This document shows positions 60,693 through 64,000 of a DNA stretch of 64,000 nt, piece by piece. The DNA comes from Pseudomonadota bacterium. GTDB lineage: Bacteria; Desulfobacterota; Desulfobulbia; Desulfobulbales; Desulfocapsaceae. The notes under the pieces were generated by a model, which saw nothing but the letters and a program-made list of their open reading frames with translations, had not been told where the DNA came from and did not search any database. How positions within the stretch are numbered: the stretch's first letter is position 1; every line of letters begins with the position of its first letter. The translations under genes were made by a program, and so were the position numbers. Location of the stretch: NCBI GenBank assembly GCA_023412495.1, contig JAEYNP010000052.1, forward strand, positions 29,304 through 93,303, in the 5' to 3' direction.

Positions 60693-62582
60693 CTATTCCT
60701 CGCAACCCTGCCCGCCGCCTTCATACATGTCCCGCAGGACAATGGCCGTCGATACCGTCCTGTCTTCCCGTCGCACCTTGATCTCGACCTTGGTGCCGAC
60801 TGCGCTCCTCAGCAATTCCCGCAGGGGGAGGACCGGATGGCCGGGATCGATTTTTTTCCCCGCCATCTCGACGATGAGATCGCCCTCCATCAGCCCGGCC
60901 TCGACGGCCGGGCTGTCTTTTGCCAGGAAGGAGACCATCGGCTGTTCGAGTCCCGATCTGCCGATGAGCAGGCCGGAGCGGTCCGGCGGGAAAGCTCGGT
61001 TGAAATAGTCGCCCTTCTCGATGATCAGCTTCTGCTCCGGGTAGTGCAGGAAGAGGCGGAAATTCCTGAGGGTGGAGTTGCCGAGATTGCCGCCAACTTC
61101 GCCCAGCGCGGTGGCCCCCTTGCCCTTTTCCTTGGGGATGGCGACGATCGGTTGGTCAAGGCGGAACGGACCGATAGCCAGGCAGTCGAACCGGACATTG
61201 TTCTCGTGGGAGAGCCCGGCCATGCCCTGGCTGACGATATCGACCCCCTTCCGTTCAAGAAGGCCGTGCTTTTCCGCGAAGGGATAGTGGACGGAACTGT
61301 GGTAGGAGCCGAGATCGACGGTCCACAGGCTCTCGTGCGAGCCATCCAGGGTCACCGGCAGGCTGAAGGTACGGTACTTGAGGGGGGCGTCGATAATCGC
61401 CCCGGGGCCCTTGTACCGAAAAAATTCCGGATCGTGAAACGTTGCCTTCTGCCGGTCGTAGTCGATCTCCACCACGAATCGCGACAGGAAGTCATAACCC
61501 AGGATACCCAAGATCTGCGGTTCGTAGCTCCGGGCGGTAAGCCCGCGGGACACGTAGAATTTCTGGCTGCCGAAGCGGATGGGGCCAACCTGGTGCTCGG
61601 GGATGTTGACGAAGTTCAGCTCGAAAAGATCGCCGAAGCCGTAGCCCTTGATGCTGCCCTGGATTTCGAGCCCCAGCTTCCTGGCGTACTCGGCATCGAT
61701 GAGCGACATGGAGGCGCCGCTGTCGAGCACCCAGTAACCGGTGTCGCCCGCCACCGTCACCGGCAGGTACATGAGGTTCTCCATGAGCTGGAAGGGCACC
61801 GAGGCTGAGGCGCCGCCTCCCAGAAAGGTGTAGTCCTTTTTTGCTGACGGCGGCTGGAAGCGCTCCGGCGCCACAGGCTCGTCCAGGGTCTGGTGGGTCA
61901 CCCAGGTCTCCTCTTCCTTCTCCCAGGGAAGGAAGCGGGAGTGCTGGTAGAAGGGGAGCATCAGCCCCTGCACCTCCCGATAGTCGTCGTAGGTGCTGTG
62001 GATCTCCATGTCTGGCTGTTTGTGGATCGATTTCGCCATGTACATGGTCTCGGCGTCGTAGAAGAAATGGCCGACGTCGCTGTTGATGGTGTTGGTGAGC
62101 ACCAGTTCGTAGCTGGTCCTGCCGTCGATGTCGGCCGTTCCGGCGAACCGGACCTCGAAGTAGGGGGAGTGAGGGTCGAGATGCTCATAGCGGTCGAGCC
62201 GCAGGGCGATCTGGCGGCGTTTGAGAGTGGCCTCGTCCCGCAGCACCATGAGCTGGCCGTTGGTGTCGAAAAACCAGGTGAATTCGCCGGAGTCGCCCTC
62301 GATTTGAGAGATGACCGAGTAGTCTTCCTCGGTGCGGTACTGCAACGGCCGGGCATCCCAGTGTTTGAAGGTGCCCTCCAGGCCGTCGTAGCGCACCCGG
62401 CCCTCGCTGCGGCTGGAGACCAGTTTCTGCAGGCGGTCCAGGCCGCCGACCGCCTCATAATGGCTATGCAGGATCTGATAGGGATCGGTCAGCTCGGCAG
62501 CTGAACCCGGCCGCAACAGCGGCAGGGAAAAAAGGAGGACCAGAAGCAGGCGCATGTTGACGGCCGCTGGAGCCTTGCGCAT
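60693..62582 (-). CDS. Periplasmic aspartyl-protease-like protein with PDZ domain
   Basis: This 629-residue secreted protein has an N-terminal signal peptide (MRLLLVLLFSLPLLRPGSAA). A LolA-like or carrier-type domain follows (residues about 30-250: YQILHSHYEAVGGLDRLQKL). Then come two retropepsin-like halves: VLDSGASMSLIDAEYARKLG (catalytic Asp-Ser-Gly) and WTVDLGSYHSSVHYPFAEKHG (degenerate). A C-terminal PDZ domain (SPAVEAGLMEGDLIVEMAGKKI) ends the protein. The second half site lacks DTG, so full proteolysis is uncertain. The start at 62582 has AAGGAGG, but that site lies in the palindrome of the MITE just upstream. It is the last gene of the FecR-OmpA operon. Confidence 0.78.
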   Translation of the reverse strand: MRKAPAAVNMRLLLVLLFSLPLLRPGSAAELTDPYQILHSHYEAVGGLDRLQKLVSSRSEGRVRYDGLEGTFKHWDARPLQYRTEEDYSVISQIEGDSGEFTWFFDTNGQLMVLRDEATLKRRQIALRLDRYEHLDPHSPYFEVRFAGTADIDGRTSYELVLTNTINSDVGHFFYDAETMYMAKSIHKQPDMEIHSTYDDYREVQGLMLPFYQHSRFLPWEKEEETWVTHQTLDEPVAPERFQPPSAKKDYTFLGGGASASVPFQLMENLMYLPVTVAGDTGYWVLDSGASMSLIDAEYARKLGLEIQGSIKGYGFGDLFELNFVNIPEHQVGPIRFGSQKFYVSRGLTARSYEPQILGILGYDFLSRFVVEIDYDRQKATFHDPEFFRYKGPGAIIDAPLKYRTFSLPVTLDGSHESLWTVDLGSYHSSVHYPFAEKHGLLERKGVDIVSQGMAGLSHENNVRFDCLAIGPFRLDQPIVAIPKEKGKGATALGEVGGNLGNSTLRNFRLFLHYPEQKLIIEKGDYFNRAFPPDRSGLLIGRSGLEQPMVSFLAKDSPAVEAGLMEGDLIVEMAGKKIDPGHPVLPLRELLRSAVGTKVEIKVRREDRTVSTAIVLRDMYEGGGQGCEE

Positions 62583-62604
62583 GACAGCCTCCTTGGAGGC
62601 TGTC
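62583..62604 (-). promoter_or_regulatory. Shine-Dalgarno buried in a perfect hairpin
   Basis: On the minus strand GACAGCCTCC-AA-GGAGGCTGTC ends one base before the ATG of the protease gene. The GGAGG ribosome-binding site is one arm of a perfect 10-base inverted repeat and would be sequestered if the RNA folds. Confidence 0.55.
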
Positions 62605-62735
62605 GGATTATAGCAATTTTTTCTCAGATCAAGGCATTTTTGAAAATTAAGCGCAGCCATATAAGTAATATTGCGAGCATTAATTTTCGTAAATAACGCA
62701 GAGATGGGGAAAAAGTGCATAATCCGACAGCCTCC
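62595..62735. mobile_element. MITE-like element between ompA-like and protease genes
   Basis: A 141-base element begins GGAGGCTGTCGGATTATAGC and ends with the mirror GCATAATCCGACAGCCTCC, that is, perfect 17-base ends plus one or two extra matches. The interior is palindromic too (GAAAATTAA opposite TTAATTTTC). No coding content. It fits exactly between the stop of the OmpA-like gene and the ATG of the protease gene. A solo end (CTGTCGGATTATGC) is at 17266, and a related internal segment (AACGCAGAGATG) occurs next to the transposase-like tail at 63883. Confidence 0.7.
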
Positions 62736-63337
62736 TAGCGGACCACGACCTCTACGCGGCGGTTTCTCGGCTCCGCCACCCCGCCGGCCGTCGGGATCAG
62801 GGGATTGCCCTCGCCGTGGTAGAGAATGGTCATCTCCTCCCCGTTGATGTTCTGCTCGCGGAGGAGGTCGTAGACGACCTGGGCCCGTTCCATGGTCAGG
62901 ATACGATTGTAGCTGTCCTCTCCCATCCGGTCGGTATTGCCGATGATGAAGATGTCGCCGGACTGCCGCTGTCGCACTTCCTCCACGATGGCCGGGATGA
63001 GCTGCTCAGAGCCTTCGGTCAACTGCTCGGAGTCGTGTTTGAAGTAGAGGATGAATCTCTTCGGTCTCAGGGGCAGGATCTGCAGGGCCTCTCGGAAGTG
63101 GGCCCGGGTCTCGGTGGGATTGACGGCGGTCGGCTCGGAAGGGATCGATTTACGGCTGCTGATGAAAATAGCCTTGTCCTGTTCGTCGAGGACCGCCGAT
63201 CCTTTCTCCGTCTCGATTTCCAGAGCTCCGACCTGTCCGTCACCGGAGGGACTGAGGATGACGAAATTATCTTTCGAGCCGCAACCGATCGTCAGAAGGG
63301 GAAAGTACAACAGCACGAATGCGATCTTCCAGTTCAT
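62735..63337 (-). CDS. OmpA-family lipoprotein
   Basis: This 200-residue lipoprotein has signal MNWKIAFVLLYFPLLTIGCG with a lipobox Cys at residue 19. A short variable region precedes a C-terminal OmpA-like peptidoglycan-binding domain: FILYFKHDSEQLTEGSEQLI then FIIGNTDRMGEDSYNRILTMERAQ and GGVAEPRNRRVEVVV. It anchors the outer membrane to peptidoglycan. ATG 63337 has GGAG six bases upstream; ATG 63349 is an in-frame alternative. It follows the FecR-domain gene by 26 bases. Confidence 0.83.
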   Translation of the reverse strand: MNWKIAFVLLYFPLLTIGCGSKDNFVILSPSGDGQVGALEIETEKGSAVLDEQDKAIFISSRKSIPSEPTAVNPTETRAHFREALQILPLRPKRFILYFKHDSEQLTEGSEQLIPAIVEEVRQRQSGDIFIIGNTDRMGEDSYNRILTMERAQVVYDLLREQNINGEEMTILYHGEGNPLIPTAGGVAEPRNRRVEVVVR

Positions 63338-63363
63338 TTGATGCTCCATGGCGTGGGACGAGG

Positions 63364-63813
63364 TTAGTCGGTGAATTTTGCTCTGAAGTCGGTATCTTTC
63401 AGCATGCTGATCCGTCCGACCGGGGTGTCGAGCTCGACCGCGTGGGGGGCGAGCTTGCCGAGCAGTCCGGACTGGTAGACGAAGGTGCCCTGCATCATGT
63501 CCAGGTGCAGTTCGTATTCGTTCTTGGCCGGGGCGAACCTGAACTTGTTCAATGCCAGCCGGCCGGCAGGGCCCATCGAGATGAGAGTGTTGTCCTCGAG
63601 CAGGATGCCGACGGCCCCGTCCGAGCCGGTGAGGATCGTATCGCTCTGGTAAATCTTGTCGTTGGGGAAAGTCGGCTTGGTCTTGCCGTCCCGCATGATG
63701 CTCACCACGCCGCGCGTGCCCTTGACCTTGCCTATCTCCCGCAGTTCGGCGAGGGCGGCGAGTGGGGAGACGACAAGCAGCAGGGCAAGACAGCCAACAA
63801 CAGTTTTTTTCAT
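63364..63813 (-). CDS. FecR-domain exported protein
   Basis: This 149-residue protein has a signal peptide (MKKTVVGCLALLLVVSPLAALA) and a FecR-like beta-rich domain. Marks are VKGTRGVVSIMRDGKTKPTF, IYQSDTILTGSDGAVGILLEDNTLISM and ELHLDMMQGTFVYQSGLLG. Here FecR is not linked to an iron sensor gene, but to an OmpA-like lipoprotein and an aspartyl-protease-like protein, so it may act in envelope assembly. The start has GGGAGAAA; the frame continues 14 codons upstream. Confidence 0.82.
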   Translation of the reverse strand: MKKTVVGCLALLLVVSPLAALAELREIGKVKGTRGVVSIMRDGKTKPTFPNDKIYQSDTILTGSDGAVGILLEDNTLISMGPAGRLALNKFRFAPAKNEYELHLDMMQGTFVYQSGLLGKLAPHAVELDTPVGRISMLKDTDFRAKFTD

Positions 63814-63882
63814 GTGTTTCTCCCAAGCCATTCGCAAAATGGTCTTTTCGCTCATCTCTGCGTTATGCTTAAAATTTCGTAA

Positions 63883-64000
63883 CTATTCAGCACCCATTTC
63901 AGCTACAGCCGAATCCATGAATGCCGGCCATTTGCCTTGGAATAATAGACGCAGTGCTTCCGTAGCCGACACATCCTGCTTTCTGCAGGTCGTCAGGTAG
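63883..64000 (-). CDS. Transposase-like C-terminal fragment (cut by the window edge)
   Basis: The minus-strand frame enters from the right edge and ends at TAG 63883-63885 with about 38 residues. They read YLTTCRKQDVSATEALRLLF then QGKWPAFMDSAVAEMGAE. The style resembles IS-family transposase tails, but the family cannot be fixed. Downstream at 63851-63880 the sequence AACGCAGAGATG matches the MITE interior near 62695-62710, linking the two. Confidence 0.4.
   Translation of the reverse strand, partial: YLTTCRKQDVSATEALRLLFQGKWPAFMDSAVAEMGAE

Overview
The window is a bacterial chromosome segment, about 60 percent G+C by eye, with one AT-rich accessory stretch. The gene set suggests a Gram-negative, respiring, lipid-remodelling bacterium. 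It includes outer-membrane FadL and OmpA-type proteins, a cytochrome bd and a bo3-type quinol oxidase, PAS/HD-GYP and hybrid-kinase signalling, and a radical SAM protein resembling tungsten-enzyme maturases. Together with abundant palindromic intergenic repeats, this points to Desulfuromonadia or a related deltaproteobacterial (Desulfobacterota) lineage. That placement is inferred from gene content only.

Layout. 1-6 kb: two SDR-type reductases, a UbiA prenyltransferase, dodecin, a baeRF-type protein and a DUF502 membrane protein. 6-10 kb: a partial ebo-like pair (EboD-type dehydroquinate-synthase fold, EboE-type TIM barrel) followed by two methyltransferases. A palindromic MITE separates the pairs and supplies the 3' end of the EboE frame. 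10-17 kb: cydAB and cyoABCD converge on a second palindromic element. 17-24 kb: FadL, then a three-gene signalling operon: a cyclic-nucleotide-binding/SAM-methyltransferase fusion of the PhcB-like type and two paralogous membrane PAS-HD-GYP proteins. 24-26 kb: MFS transporter, DUF190 and CrcB fluoride channel.

26.2-33.6 kb is an accessory island. It holds two small membrane/coiled-coil proteins, a DUF4062 (TIR-like) protein, and a short run of integron gene cassettes without a visible integrase. The cassettes encode an OLD-family ATPase-nuclease broken by one in-frame TAG, a small membrane protein and a GIY-YIG-like protein. They are bounded by two clear attC-like sites and one diverged one. 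33.7-44.5 kb returns to housekeeping or metabolic genes: a DEP-domain flavoprotein disulfide reductase, GH63-type glucosidase, glucose-1-dehydrogenase-type SDR, ABC1/UbiB kinase, nitroreductase and radical SAM protein. A tRNA-Val(CAC) follows near 45 kb.

45-64 kb: a 1215-residue hybrid histidine kinase, an S8 protease, a PNPOx-like protein, and a tightly coupled minus-strand lipid-modification operon (DUF3833, chalcone isomerase-like, SnoaL-like, SDR, FAD oxidoreductase, DUF1365, cyclopropane fatty acid synthase, DUF2878). That operon ends beside a PAS-LuxR regulator. Next come an A-type Fe-S carrier and a FecR / OmpA-lipoprotein / aspartyl-protease-PDZ operon, with a MITE sitting over the ribosome-binding region of the last gene. 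A transposase-like tail lies at the right edge. Several dispersed repeat families recur in the intergenic spaces.
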